Assembly: GCA_019634575.1 (NCBI GenBank)
Contig: JAHCAY010000003.1
Coordinates: 186,001 to 250,000 of the forward strand
DNA length: 64,000 nt
DNA from: Candidatus Didemnitutus sp.
GTDB taxonomy: Bacteria; Verrucomicrobiota; Verrucomicrobiia; Opitutales; Opitutaceae
Direction of reading: 5' to 3'
Part shown: one piece after another, positions 16,084 to 24,813 of the stretch
How the letters are laid out: every line of letters starts with the position of its first letter
Position numbering within the stretch: the stretch's first letter is position 1
Made by a program: the position numbers and the translations under genes
Notes under the pieces: model-generated
Told to the model about the DNA's origin: nothing
Seen by the model: the letters and a program-made list of their open reading frames with translations, nothing else
Database searches by the model: none

Positions 16084-18273
16084 CTAGAACAGGAGTCGGG
16101 TGCTGAAGGTGAACTCACGGCCGGCACCGAGCCGGGCGTTGCTGGAGACGAGATCGCGGTCGAAGAGATTGCGGATGCCGGCCTCGACCTCGAAGGTGCG
16201 TTTTGGAGTGCGCCACGAATAGCCGCCGCTGGCGTGGAGCAGGCCGTAGCCGGGATATTTCAAAAAAGTCCGGCGCGCGTCCGCGTAGTTCGCGACGTAG
16301 TTGCTGAGGTATTGGCCGGTGGTGGCGAAGAACGGCCCGCCCTTCGGTCCGGGGCGACGATAGCGCAGCTGGCTGTAGGCGGTGAGCGCCGGCAGGCGCG
16401 AGATGGCGCGACCGATTTCCTGCGGCAAGTCGGGCGACGCGGTCGTGCGGGCCTGCATTGCGACGACGCGCGACGAGAACGCCACGGCGGGATTGATCTG
16501 CCAGCGCACCTCGGCGCGGCCGCCGCGATAGCGCTCCTCGCCGGCGGCGACGAGTTGGGGTTGCGTCTGGTTGGCGTCGAACACCGGGTCGTCGTAGAGT
16601 GGATTGCGGCGGGAGATATGCTGGTTGTAGAGGACGAAACCGCTGGCGCTGAACTCGACGGCGCCGCGCTTCGAGCGGCCCTTCAAGCCGGCCTCGTAGC
16701 CGAGCGTGGTCTCGTTGTCCTGGATGCGGCCGGTGCGCGAGTCGACGCGGGTCGAGGGATCGAACGCCGTGCTGAGGCTCGCGAAGGCGAGGAGGCGGCT
16801 GGGTTTCAACTGCCAATTGAGGCCGGCGTGATAACTGATCTGCGAGGCGCGGTCGCCGACGTGCGGAAACAGCGCGCCGGGTTTGCGATCCTCGACGTTG
16901 AGCGAGACACCGTCGTAACGCAGCCCCGTGGACACCACGTATCGGCCGCGCTGGAACGCCGCGCGGTCGCTCAATTCGAACGCAGTGTAGCCGGCGTATT
17001 CGGTGCGATCGTTCAGGATGCGGCTGAAGACGGCGGGATCGTAGTCGGGGCGATAGTAATCCGGAGCGAGCGGGTTGAATTTCCGCACGGAGAGCGGGAG
17101 CGCGTCGCGTGCGGCGGTCGGCAGCGCGCGGTCTTCGCGGCCGTATTCGCCCCAGGTGTGGCTGGAAGAGGCGAGCAGCTTGTGCTCGGCACCGAGCGCG
17201 CGGAAGCGGTTGGTAAGTTCGAGCTGCAACGCGTAGGCGTGTTGCGGCTGCTCGATGTGGCGCGGCTCGCGCGTGCCCTCGAAGAGCCCGGTGTCGAGCG
17301 AGAGCACCGAGGTGGTGAAGCGATCCTGCACGACGTCGCGCCACCACCCTTCCGCGTTGGCGCGGATGGCGAGCGTCTTGGTCGGCGCGCCGTCGAATTG
17401 CACGCCGAGCACAGCGGCGCGGCGGCGGATGGCGGCGTCGGGGCCGTTGGCGTTGAAATATGCGAGCGGCAGATACGGCCCGGCGATGAGTCCGCCGCTG
17501 GGCCGATATTCGGGTATGCCCGGCGTGACGCGCGCGCGAATCTCGCGGTAGTCGGCGGAGACAAGCGTGCTGGCCGAGCGACTGTGGCGCCAGGTGACGG
17601 AGGTGCTGACGGAGAGCGTTTCCTCACGGGTGAATTGCTCGGGGCCGGTGCGGCGCTGCCAGTCGACAGCGAGGCGTTGCCAGAGTTTTTTCTTCACCAG
17701 CGGACCGGTGGTCTCGAGTTGGGCGCGCTGGCGGTCATGCGAGGTGAACTGGGCTTCGACGCGCTGGCGATCCTTGGCCTGCGGGCGGGCGGTCTGCATG
17801 TCCTGGATGCCGCCGGGGGCGGCGCGGCCGAGCACGGGAATGAGCGGGCCTTGGATGACGACGGTGCGCGCGGTGTTGAGCGCGTCGTTGATGCCGAGCT
17901 GCGCGAATCCGTTGCGCATGACCGGCGTGGGGAAGCCGCGGAGATTGAGGCGTTCTTCGCCGGAGATGCGGTCGGCGGGCGAAGGATTGTTGACGGCAGT
18001 GAGGTCGGCGCCGAGGTCGGAGGCCATGCTCTCGTCGAGCTGCGTGTCGACCGGCTTGATCAGGTCGTTGGCGAACGGCTCGTCGCGCATCTGCTCGTCG
18101 AGCGAGCCCATGCCGGTGGCGTCGTAGCCCTCGTCCTCGCTGGTGGCGGTGACGGCGAGCGGGTCGAGCTTGAGAACCGGCTCGACGGTCGGCGCCGGCG
18201 TGGCGGTCTGCCCGACGCCGAACGGCGCGGCGAGGGTCAGGACGAGGAGAGCGAGAACGGAGCGGGCGGACAT
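16084..18273 (-). CDS. TonB-dependent outer-membrane receptor (smaller)
   Basis: The 729-residue product starts at the ATG at 18273, giving a signal peptide (MSARSVLALLVLTLAAPFGVGQ). A Pro-rich stretch and a TonB-box-like segment (VLKLDPLAVTATSED) follow, then a plug with ERLNLRGFPTPVMRNGF and a long barrel. It ends FTFSTRLLF with the terminal Phe expected for BAM recognition. It lacks the carboxypeptidase-like N-domain of the larger receptor at 18413, and its plug resembles siderophore-type receptors. It is followed at 1 bp by the CE8 methylesterase, so uptake of a pectin oligomer is the likely role. An intrinsic terminator precedes it, so it may have its own promoter or depend on read-through. 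Confidence 0.85.
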   Translation of the reverse strand: MSARSVLALLVLTLAAPFGVGQTATPAPTVEPVLKLDPLAVTATSEDEGYDATGMGSLDEQMRDEPFANDLIKPVDTQLDESMASDLGADLTAVNNPSPADRISGEERLNLRGFPTPVMRNGFAQLGINDALNTARTVVIQGPLIPVLGRAAPGGIQDMQTARPQAKDRQRVEAQFTSHDRQRAQLETTGPLVKKKLWQRLAVDWQRRTGPEQFTREETLSVSTSVTWRHSRSASTLVSADYREIRARVTPGIPEYRPSGGLIAGPYLPLAYFNANGPDAAIRRRAAVLGVQFDGAPTKTLAIRANAEGWWRDVVQDRFTTSVLSLDTGLFEGTREPRHIEQPQHAYALQLELTNRFRALGAEHKLLASSSHTWGEYGREDRALPTAARDALPLSVRKFNPLAPDYYRPDYDPAVFSRILNDRTEYAGYTAFELSDRAAFQRGRYVVSTGLRYDGVSLNVEDRKPGALFPHVGDRASQISYHAGLNWQLKPSRLLAFASLSTAFDPSTRVDSRTGRIQDNETTLGYEAGLKGRSKRGAVEFSASGFVLYNQHISRRNPLYDDPVFDANQTQPQLVAAGEERYRGGRAEVRWQINPAVAFSSRVVAMQARTTASPDLPQEIGRAISRLPALTAYSQLRYRRPGPKGGPFFATTGQYLSNYVANYADARRTFLKYPGYGLLHASGGYSWRTPKRTFEVEAGIRNLFDRDLVSSNARLGAGREFTFSTRLLF

Positions 18274-18309
18274 CGGACGAAAACTAGCGGAGCGCGGCGT
18301 GCGCTCCAA

Positions 18310-18344
18310 AGTGAAAAGTCCGCCAGGATTTCGGCCTGGCGGAC
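18310..18344 (-). terminator. intrinsic terminator after the large TonB receptor
   Basis: On the minus strand GTCCGCCAGG-CCGAAAT-CCTGGCGGAC is a perfect 10-bp stem with a 7-nt loop, directly followed by TTTTCAC. It lies about 70 bp past the receptor stop codon and upstream of the second receptor. It is a clear rho-independent signal and probably reduces expression of the downstream genes. Confidence 0.85.
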
Positions 18345-18412
18345 CTCCCCTGCGGCGCGAGGCCACGAAGACCCGCGCCGCACCGTTTTGGCTGAGACCA
18401 ATCCGGCAATTT

Positions 18413-21400
18413 TTAGAAGGTGCCCTTGATGCCGAAGGAGTAGTTCACCCCGAACTCTTCCCAGCGGAAGCCGCGCGCGTAGGCGGGGGTGTCCGGGTTG
18501 AAGCGTTCGATGACCTGCTCCTTGTTGAGCACGTTGCGACCTGAGACGAAGAACGTGAAGTGCTTGTTCAGTTTGTATTCGGCGCTGAGGTCGAGGTTGT
18601 AGCGGGGCGCGTAATATTCATAGAACCCGTTGGCGGTGCCATATTGCGCACCGGTCTGAGCCGCGGCAGCGGTGGCCGACGTGCCCTTCTGACGGCCGCG
18701 GAAGTTGAGGTTCGCGGTCAGCACGATCGGCTTCTTGGAGAAGCTGACGCTGAAGTTGCCGGTCTTCGAGATGAAGCCGCGGAAGTCGGGAGTCTTGTCG
18801 CCCGAGAGGTGCAGCGCGGTGCCGTTGGCGCGGACGGTGAAGTAGCGGCCCCAGCCCGGCAGCATGGTGAGCGGGCGGATGACGCTGAACTCCCAGCCGC
18901 TGACCTCGGCGTCGCCGCCGTTGACCGTCGTGCTGACGGCCCAACCGATGTAGCGCGGGTCGAGACCGAGTTCGCTGGCGAGCGCGGCATCGACTGCTCC
19001 GCTGCGGGTTTGCCAGAAGTTGCTGAGCTTTTTCTGGAACGCACCGATGGACATCAGACCGCCCTTTTCCGGATAGTATTCGATCGAGAGATCGTAGTTG
19101 TTCGCGGTCCAGGGCTTCAGGGCCGTGTTGCGGATGGTGACGGAACCGACGGCGTTCGGGTCGTTGTTGTCCTCGTCGATCGTGGTCGCGGGAATGATGT
19201 TCGCGTAGTCGGGGCGGCCGAAGGTCTTCGCGTAGGCGGCGCGGAGGAGGAGGTTCTCCTTGATCTCGTAGGTGAGGTGGAGGCTCGGGTAGTAGCCGTC
19301 GTAGGAACGATTGGCGCGGTAGCCGCGTTCCTGGAGGATGGCGCGGACGGCCTGCACGGAATTGGCGGCGCCGGTGGAGGTGAGCGCGCCGATGTCGGTG
19401 CGGAGCACGCGTTGGATGCCTGCGGTGTTGGGATCGCCGTCGACGTAGGCGCCAGTGGACGTGCGCTGCCAGACGACGTCGGGATTGTTCAACACGCCCT
19501 GGCCCTTGTCGTTCGTCTTCTCGTAGCGAACGCCGGTGACGAAGCGGAGTTTGCCGTGCATGAGACGACCGTCGACCTGGAGGTAGCCGGCAGTGACGCG
19601 CTCGGACATTTTCTCCGAGTTGTTGATGCGGTTGGTCTCGTTGGTGACGGCGTTGGTGGTCCAGTAGGCCGGGTTGTTCGCGTAGCTATCGGCGAGCAGG
19701 TAGGGGTTGATCCACTGGATCGGCTTGGAACCGAAGCCGGAGTCGCTGCCCTTGTAGACTTGGTCGAGGAACGCGCCGGCGTTGTCGTCGGCGGTATTGG
19801 CGACGCCGTCGGGGCCGACGAACGTGTAGGACTCCGAATAGCGGCGGTTGTCGCGACCTTCTTCGCGGACTTCGGCGCCGGCCTTCACGTTGATCGGAAT
19901 GGTCCAGGAATCGAAGTGCCGCTCGGCGTTGATGCGGCCGCTCTTCATCGTGGCCTTGCCGTCGATGGGGTCGTTGGAGGCGTTGCCGAGGCGGAAGTTG
20001 CTCAGGTTATACGGATCGAGGACATTGCCCGCCGCATCCTTGGCGGTGATGGTCATGCCGCCGGGGAAGGCGATGCCGTCCGCGCGAACGTTGGACACGC
20101 CGACGAGGGTCGTGCCGACATTGGCGAAGTGGCCGCGACCGAGCGCGCGATACCAGGTGCGGGATTGGACGCCGCTGAGGCCGGCATCGACATCCCAATC
20201 GGCATTGGACCATTTCCAGAAAATGTTTCCGGCGGAGGTGTTGCCGTATTTGTCGCGGAAGGAGCTGCCTTGCGTGACCGAGCCACGACCGGTGGCGGCT
20301 TGCACGAAGTCGGGGCCGTAGGAGAGCGGAGTGCCGGTGTTGGAGCTCGGCGTGCCGCTGGTGCCCATGTTGAAGTTCAGGTTACGATTGCCGAAGAACG
20401 AGTGGTAATAGTTGTCCTGGTAGGCGATCGAGAGGGTCTGGTTTTTCGTGAGTTTCCAGTCGGCCTTGATGCCGATCGAATCACGGTTGGTGGTCTTCGG
20501 ACCGTCCTGGATCTGCCACTGTTGCAGGTAAGGATTCGAGGGCGTGGCCGCTGTGATCGTGGTCGCGGAGCCGCCGGCGGGCGTGTAGGTGCCGCCGCCT
20601 TGCTGGAAGTTCCAGGTGGGCTGCCAGCGATGTTGCTCGACGTGCTGGTTCGACGACAGGCCCGTGATGACGATGCCGAAGCGGTCGTTGACCGGCAGGG
20701 TGTAGTCGAAGTCGAAGTTCGGGAGAACCTTGAAGGTCTTGTCGACGCCGGGTCCCGGGGTCTTGTTGAGGCTCGTGTTCTCCGAGTTCATGTTCAGGTA
20801 GACGCGATAGTTGAACTGCGCGCCTTTGCGCTCGAAGGCGTTCTTCGAGACGAGATTCACGGAACCGCCCAAGGAATCGGCCGGCAGGTCGGGCGTCGGC
20901 AGCTTCACGATTTCCGTGCGCGACGTGTTGTTGATCGAGACTTGCTCGAACTCGAACACGCGGTTGCTGCTGCCCGAGGCGGAAGAGGTCAGGCGCATGC
21001 CGTCCCAGTAGACGTTGGAGAAATTGGACGCGAAGCCGCGCACCGAGACGGTGCGGACGTCGGCGGCGACGTAGTCGACCGTGACGCCGGGGAGGTATTT
21101 GAGGAACTCGCCGGGATTGCCTTCGTTGACCGCGCCGAACGCATCGGCCGCCATGACGACCTTAACATTGGGCGAGTAACGCTGCTCGTTTGTCGCGAGC
21201 GCGTTGCCTTCATACTCACGGTTCGACTGCACCACAAAGGTGTCGAGCTGCACGACCTTGTCGTCGCCCGCCTTGCCGTAACGGTCGGCGCTGGTGAGAT
21301 CGAAATCAAGCGTGGTGCTCTGCCCAGCCGTCACGTTCACCGACTCGGACTTCGTATCGAGGCCGGTATAGGTGACGCGCACAGTGACCGGGCCGACCGG

Positions 21401-21670
21401 CAGGTCGGCCAAGCGGTATTCGCCGAACTCGTTCGTGAACGTCTCGCGCGTCGTGCCTTCGACCGTGACGCGAGCGTTGTTCAGATAGCGGCCGGTGCCG
21501 ACGTTCAGCACGCGACCGGAAATCTCGCCGGCCGTCTGGGCGAACGAGGGCACAGCGAGCACGGCCATCAAAGCGAGGCCGGCGAGCCAGCGCCCCAGCA
21601 GGGCGCCGCATTGGAATCCACGGACAAAGCCGGCAACAACGTGCCGACGAGCAGTCGGGGTGGGTAGCAT
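18413..21670 (-). CDS. large TonB-dependent receptor with carboxypeptidase-like N-domain
   Basis: This is a 1085-residue outer-membrane receptor. A signal segment (LAGLALMAVLAVPSFAQ, ending near 45) is followed by a carboxypeptidase-regulatory-like beta-sandwich (about 47-125: GEISGRVLNVGTGRYLNNA through VTYTGLDTKSE). Next come a TonB-box-like VVQLDTFVVQS, a plug (about 165-290, with VRGFASNFSNVYWDGMRL and DSLGGSVNLVSKNAF), and a 22-strand-type barrel ending YSFGIKGTF. The architecture is typical of Opitutaceae oligosaccharide receptors. Divergent to the IclR gene, with the operator-like site at 21734-21769 upstream, it is probably the pectin-oligomer importer and is co-regulated with the kduI operon. 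Confidence 0.9.
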   Translation of the reverse strand: MLPTPTARRHVVAGFVRGFQCGALLGRWLAGLALMAVLAVPSFAQTAGEISGRVLNVGTGRYLNNARVTVEGTTRETFTNEFGEYRLADLPVGPVTVRVTYTGLDTKSESVNVTAGQSTTLDFDLTSADRYGKAGDDKVVQLDTFVVQSNREYEGNALATNEQRYSPNVKVVMAADAFGAVNEGNPGEFLKYLPGVTVDYVAADVRTVSVRGFASNFSNVYWDGMRLTSSASGSSNRVFEFEQVSINNTSRTEIVKLPTPDLPADSLGGSVNLVSKNAFERKGAQFNYRVYLNMNSENTSLNKTPGPGVDKTFKVLPNFDFDYTLPVNDRFGIVITGLSSNQHVEQHRWQPTWNFQQGGGTYTPAGGSATTITAATPSNPYLQQWQIQDGPKTTNRDSIGIKADWKLTKNQTLSIAYQDNYYHSFFGNRNLNFNMGTSGTPSSNTGTPLSYGPDFVQAATGRGSVTQGSSFRDKYGNTSAGNIFWKWSNADWDVDAGLSGVQSRTWYRALGRGHFANVGTTLVGVSNVRADGIAFPGGMTITAKDAAGNVLDPYNLSNFRLGNASNDPIDGKATMKSGRINAERHFDSWTIPINVKAGAEVREEGRDNRRYSESYTFVGPDGVANTADDNAGAFLDQVYKGSDSGFGSKPIQWINPYLLADSYANNPAYWTTNAVTNETNRINNSEKMSERVTAGYLQVDGRLMHGKLRFVTGVRYEKTNDKGQGVLNNPDVVWQRTSTGAYVDGDPNTAGIQRVLRTDIGALTSTGAANSVQAVRAILQERGYRANRSYDGYYPSLHLTYEIKENLLLRAAYAKTFGRPDYANIIPATTIDEDNNDPNAVGSVTIRNTALKPWTANNYDLSIEYYPEKGGLMSIGAFQKKLSNFWQTRSGAVDAALASELGLDPRYIGWAVSTTVNGGDAEVSGWEFSVIRPLTMLPGWGRYFTVRANGTALHLSGDKTPDFRGFISKTGNFSVSFSKKPIVLTANLNFRGRQKGTSATAAAAQTGAQYGTANGFYEYYAPRYNLDLSAEYKLNKHFTFFVSGRNVLNKEQVIERFNPDTPAYARGFRWEEFGVNYSFGIKGTF

Positions 21671-21733
21671 AGGGTTGGGGGGTGGTAGGGTTTAGCTCGG
21701 CGAAAAATGGGGGAGCCGGGGAATTTCGCCGAA

Positions 21734-21769
21734 GTTCACTAATGAACTTGCTATTCAATGGTGAATGTC
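21734..21769. promoter_or_regulatory. operator-like site 2 in the receptor/IclR divergent region
   Basis: This is the second copy of the 36-bp motif seen at 14962-14997. It shares the left part (GTTC, A instead of G, CTAATGAAC) and spaced TTCA/TGAAT blocks. It lies 64 bp upstream of the large receptor start and overlaps the first codons of the IclR gene if that starts at 21758. It could control both directions, including autoregulation. Confidence 0.6.
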
Positions 21770-22663
21770 GTTCGCTTTGGCAATAAAATTCTCCCCCGCG
21801 CGCGCCCCACGCCGCATGCTTCCCTCTCGGTGAAACCCGCCCCCTATCCCACCCGCCCCGCTCCGACCCGGCAAACGCCCCCTGCTTCCGACGCCGAGCG
21901 CTACGTCATCCCGAATCTCCGCAACGCCTGCCGCATCCTCAAGCTGCTCGGGCGCTCCACCGACGGCTACAAGGTCGCCGACATCGCGCGGGAACTGAAA
22001 ATCCCCGTCACGACCACGCTGCGCATCATGAGCACGCTCACGCTCGAGGGCCTCGCGCGCAAGGTCGACACCCGCTTCGAACTCGGCCCGGTCCTCATCC
22101 AGCTCGGCAACGCCGCGCTCTCCGGCACCGAAATCCGCGAGCTCGCGCAACCTGTCCTGCTCAAACTCACCCAAGTCACCGACGAGACCGCGCACCTCGC
22201 CATCCCTTGCGACGACCGCTCGCTCATCGTCGCCGTGCAGGACAGCCTCCATCCGCTCCGCGCCGCCTCACGCCCCGGCTTCCTCGCCGAACTGCACTGC
22301 TCCTCGACGGGCAAAACCTTCCTCTCGTTCCTCCACTACGAGCGGCTCGCCGAACTCTTCCCCGCATCCGTCAAACCCACCAAGCGCACGCCGCGCACGC
22401 TGACGACGCTCGCGGAAATCCGCCGCGAGATCGAGGCCACGCGCAAACGCGGCTACAGCCTCGACGACGAGGAGTTCAATCCCGGCGTCCGCTGCCTCGC
22501 CGCACCGGTCTACGCCTCCGACGGCAAAGTCGCCGCCGCCATCGGCATCACCGCCGCCACCGTCCGCTTCACCCGCGAACGCATCCCCGAGATGGGCGCG
22601 CACGTGCTGGCCGCCGCCCGCGAACTCTCCGCGCACCTCGGCTACCACGGCCAGGAATCCTGA
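21758..22663 (+). CDS. IclR-family transcriptional regulator of the pectin locus
   Basis: The protein is up to 301 residues. Residues about 46-110 form the IclR winged helix-turn-helix (YVIPNLRNACRILKLLG, then VADIARELKIPVTTTLRIM). Residues about 125-295 are the effector-binding IclR domain, with CSSTGKTFLSF, RKRGYSLDDEEF and CLAAPVYASDGKVAAAIGI. In E. coli the family member KdgR binds 2-keto-3-deoxygluconate, which is also the convergence metabolite here. The start is uncertain: the ATG at 21758 falls inside the operator-like sequence, while a GTG at 21830 would give 277 residues and a more usual N-terminus. It is followed at 1 bp by the LarA-like gene. Repression relieved by KDG or a related uronate is inferred. 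Confidence 0.88.
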   Translation: MVNVVRFGNKILPRARPTPHASLSVKPAPYPTRPAPTRQTPPASDAERYVIPNLRNACRILKLLGRSTDGYKVADIARELKIPVTTTLRIMSTLTLEGLARKVDTRFELGPVLIQLGNAALSGTEIRELAQPVLLKLTQVTDETAHLAIPCDDRSLIVAVQDSLHPLRAASRPGFLAELHCSSTGKTFLSFLHYERLAELFPASVKPTKRTPRTLTTLAEIRREIEATRKRGYSLDDEEFNPGVRCLAAPVYASDGKVAAAIGITAATVRFTRERIPEMGAHVLAAARELSAHLGYHGQES

Positions 22664-22664
22664 C

Positions 22665-23960
22665 ATGCCCGACGCTCCCTTCCGCTCCCTCGCGCCGTCC
22701 GGCCAGTCGCTCAGCGACGGCGCCGTGCGCGATCTCGTCGCCCGCGCCTGCCCCGCCGCCCACTACCGCGGCAAACGAGTGTGCCTCATCATCCCCGACG
22801 GCACGCGCACCGCGCCCGTCGGCCTGATGTTCAAGACGCTCTTCGCGCAGCTTGCCGGCACCGTGAAGAAATTCGATGTGATGATCGCGCTGGGCACGCA
22901 CCCGCCGATGACCGACGCCGCCATCAACGAGCGCGTCGAGATATCCGCCGCCGAACGCGCGTCCACCTACCGCGAAGTCGAATTCATCAATCACGAGTGG
23001 GACAACCCCGCCGCGCTCCGCGACCTCGGCTGCATTCCTGCCGAGCAAATCCGCGAGCTCTCCGGTGGTCTCTTCGCGATGGACGTCCCTGTCCACGTGA
23101 ACAAACGCCTCTTCGACTACGACGAGCTCATCATCGTCGGCCCGGTGTTCCCGCACGAAGTCGTCGGCTTCTCCGGCGGCAACAAGTATCTCTTCCCCGG
23201 CGTCGCGGGCCCGCAGATCCTGAACTTCTTCCACTGGCTCGGCGCTGTCGTCACGAATCCGATGATCATCGGCAACAAGTGGACGCCCGTCCGTAAAGTC
23301 GTCGATCGCGCCGGAGCGATGGTCACCGTGCCGAAATCCTGCTTCGCGATGGTCGTGCAAGGCAAAGGCGAACTCGCCGGCCTCTTCGCTGGCACGCCCG
23401 AACAAGCGTGGGACGACGCCAGCGAACTCTCGCGCCAGCTCCACATCACTTACAAGGACCGCCCGTTCCACACCGTGCTCAGCTGCGCCCCCGCGATGTA
23501 TGACGAGCTCTGGGTCGGCGGGAAGTGCATGTATAAACTCGAGCCGATCGTCGCCGACGGCGGCGAACTCATCATCTACGCGCCGCACATCCACGAAGTC
23601 TCCGTCGTGCACGGCAAGATGATCGAGCGCATCGGCTATCACTGCGTGCAGTATTTCCTGAAGCAGTGGGACAAGTTCAAACACGAGCCGTGGGGCACCC
23701 TCGCCCACTCGACGCACGTGCACGGCATCGGCACCTACGATGCCCAGACCGGCATCGAGACACCACGTGTGCGCGTGACCCTCGCGACCGGCATACCCGA
23801 AGCCACCTGCCGCAAGATCAACCTCGGCTACCGCGACTGGCGCACGATCAAGAAAGAGGACTACGCCAACCGCGAACACGAGGGCGTCTTCCTCGAACCC
23901 AAGGCCGGCGAACGTCTCTATCACCTCCGCCAAAAGCCCAAGTGGGCCGGCGGCGAGTGA
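22665..23960 (+). CDS. LarA-like nickel-pincer racemase/epimerase homologue (DUF2088)
   Basis: The 431-residue protein matches the lactate racemase LarA fold. The N-domain shows LIIPDGTRTAPV (residues about 42-53), LGTHPPMTDAAI (about 78-89) and an INHEWDNP His segment. The linker FSGGNKYLFPGVAG (about 165-178) corresponds to the FSGGrKsimPGi block of the family. LarA homologues use a nickel-pincer nucleotide to racemise or epimerise 2-hydroxy acids, including sugar acids in some subfamilies. The ATG is 1 bp after the IclR stop, so the two are coupled and the protein should act on a uronate-derived acid. The real substrate cannot be deduced. No larB/larC/larE cofactor genes are visible in the window. 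Confidence 0.82.
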   Translation: MPDAPFRSLAPSGQSLSDGAVRDLVARACPAAHYRGKRVCLIIPDGTRTAPVGLMFKTLFAQLAGTVKKFDVMIALGTHPPMTDAAINERVEISAAERASTYREVEFINHEWDNPAALRDLGCIPAEQIRELSGGLFAMDVPVHVNKRLFDYDELIIVGPVFPHEVVGFSGGNKYLFPGVAGPQILNFFHWLGAVVTNPMIIGNKWTPVRKVVDRAGAMVTVPKSCFAMVVQGKGELAGLFAGTPEQAWDDASELSRQLHITYKDRPFHTVLSCAPAMYDELWVGGKCMYKLEPIVADGGELIIYAPHIHEVSVVHGKMIERIGYHCVQYFLKQWDKFKHEPWGTLAHSTHVHGIGTYDAQTGIETPRVRVTLATGIPEATCRKINLGYRDWRTIKKEDYANREHEGVFLEPKAGERLYHLRQKPKWAGGE

Positions 23961-24151
23961 GTCCTCGGGTCCGCGTTGCGATGCTCACCACCCGCCATCC
24001 CGAGCGCCGCCGCCCCGCGAAATTTCGCGCGCCGTCCGCGCACGGCGAGGCGCTTGTGCAGCGCTTGCGTATTACTCGGCATGACACGGTTCCGTCGGGT
24101 GTAGACAACGCGCTCTGGTAGAGTTTCGACTGCGAAAAATTTCTTTTCCCC

Positions 24152-24787
24152 ATGAACAAGTCCGAAGTCCTCGCCCGCATCAAACAAGAGAAGGTCATCG
24201 CGCTCATCCGCGCCGACGGCCCCGACAGTCTCATCGACTGCGCCCGCGCCCTCGCCGCCGGTGGTCTCACGATCATCGAGCTCACGATGTCCACGCCTGG
24301 CGCGCTCGACGTGCTCGCGAAAGCCGCGAAGGAGCTCCCGCACGTGACCTTCGGCATGGGCACCGTCGTCAACGCCGAGACCGTCGCGCAGGCCCAGGCC
24401 GCCGGCGCGAAGTTCATCGTCACGCCGTGCGTGCGCCCGGCCGTCATCGCCGCCTGCAAGGAGCGCGGCCTCGCCATCCTCGGCGGCGCGCTCACGCCGA
24501 CCGAAGCCTACAACACCTACGAACTCGGCGCCGACATCGTGAAGGTCTTCCCCGCGGAATTCTTCGGCCCGGCGTTCATCAAATCCCTCAAAGCCCCCTT
24601 CCCCTTCCTCAACATCATGCCCACCGGCGGCGTCACCCCGGAGACCGTCGCCGACTTCCTCAAGGCCGGCGCCTACGCCACCGCCGCCGGCAGCGCCCTC
24701 GTGCAACCCGCCGCGCTCAAGGCCAAGGACTGGGCCGCGATCACGCTGCGCGCGAAGGAATTCGTCGCCGCCGCCAACAAGGCCTGA
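24152..24787 (+). CDS. eda: 2-keto-3-deoxy-6-phosphogluconate (KDPG) aldolase
   Basis: The 211-residue protein has the standard class I aldolase barrel of Eda. The catalytic Glu is in LTIIELTMSTPGA (about residue 44), GMGTVVNAE follows, and the Schiff-base Lys is in DIVKVFPAEFFGP (about 131). FLNIMPTGGVTPE is the phosphate-binding segment. It cleaves KDPG to pyruvate and glyceraldehyde-3-phosphate, the last step of the uronate pathway here. It is first of a plus-strand set with uxuA (26 bp later) and kdgK. The 191-bp gap before it holds no copy of the 36-bp operator-like motif, so control may differ from the kduI operon. Confidence 0.95.
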   Translation: MNKSEVLARIKQEKVIALIRADGPDSLIDCARALAAGGLTIIELTMSTPGALDVLAKAAKELPHVTFGMGTVVNAETVAQAQAAGAKFIVTPCVRPAVIAACKERGLAILGGALTPTEAYNTYELGADIVKVFPAEFFGPAFIKSLKAPFPFLNIMPTGGVTPETVADFLKAGAYATAAGSALVQPAALKAKDWAAITLRAKEFVAAANKA

Positions 24788-24813
24788 CCCGCACCGCACT
24801 CCACGCACCCGCG

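Noticed and set aside
10854..16106. A 1750-codon open frame on the plus strand opposite the pectin operon
   Set aside because: It runs antisense to seven well-supported genes with catalytic motifs, reads as low-complexity Arg/Gly/Ala/Val-rich sequence, and is explained by the high-GC codon bias of the real strand.
23961..24151. Third operator copy upstream of eda
   Set aside because: The 191-bp gap has no TAATGAAC-type half-sites. Regulation of eda-uxuA-kdgK by the same regulator is not supported by the sequence.
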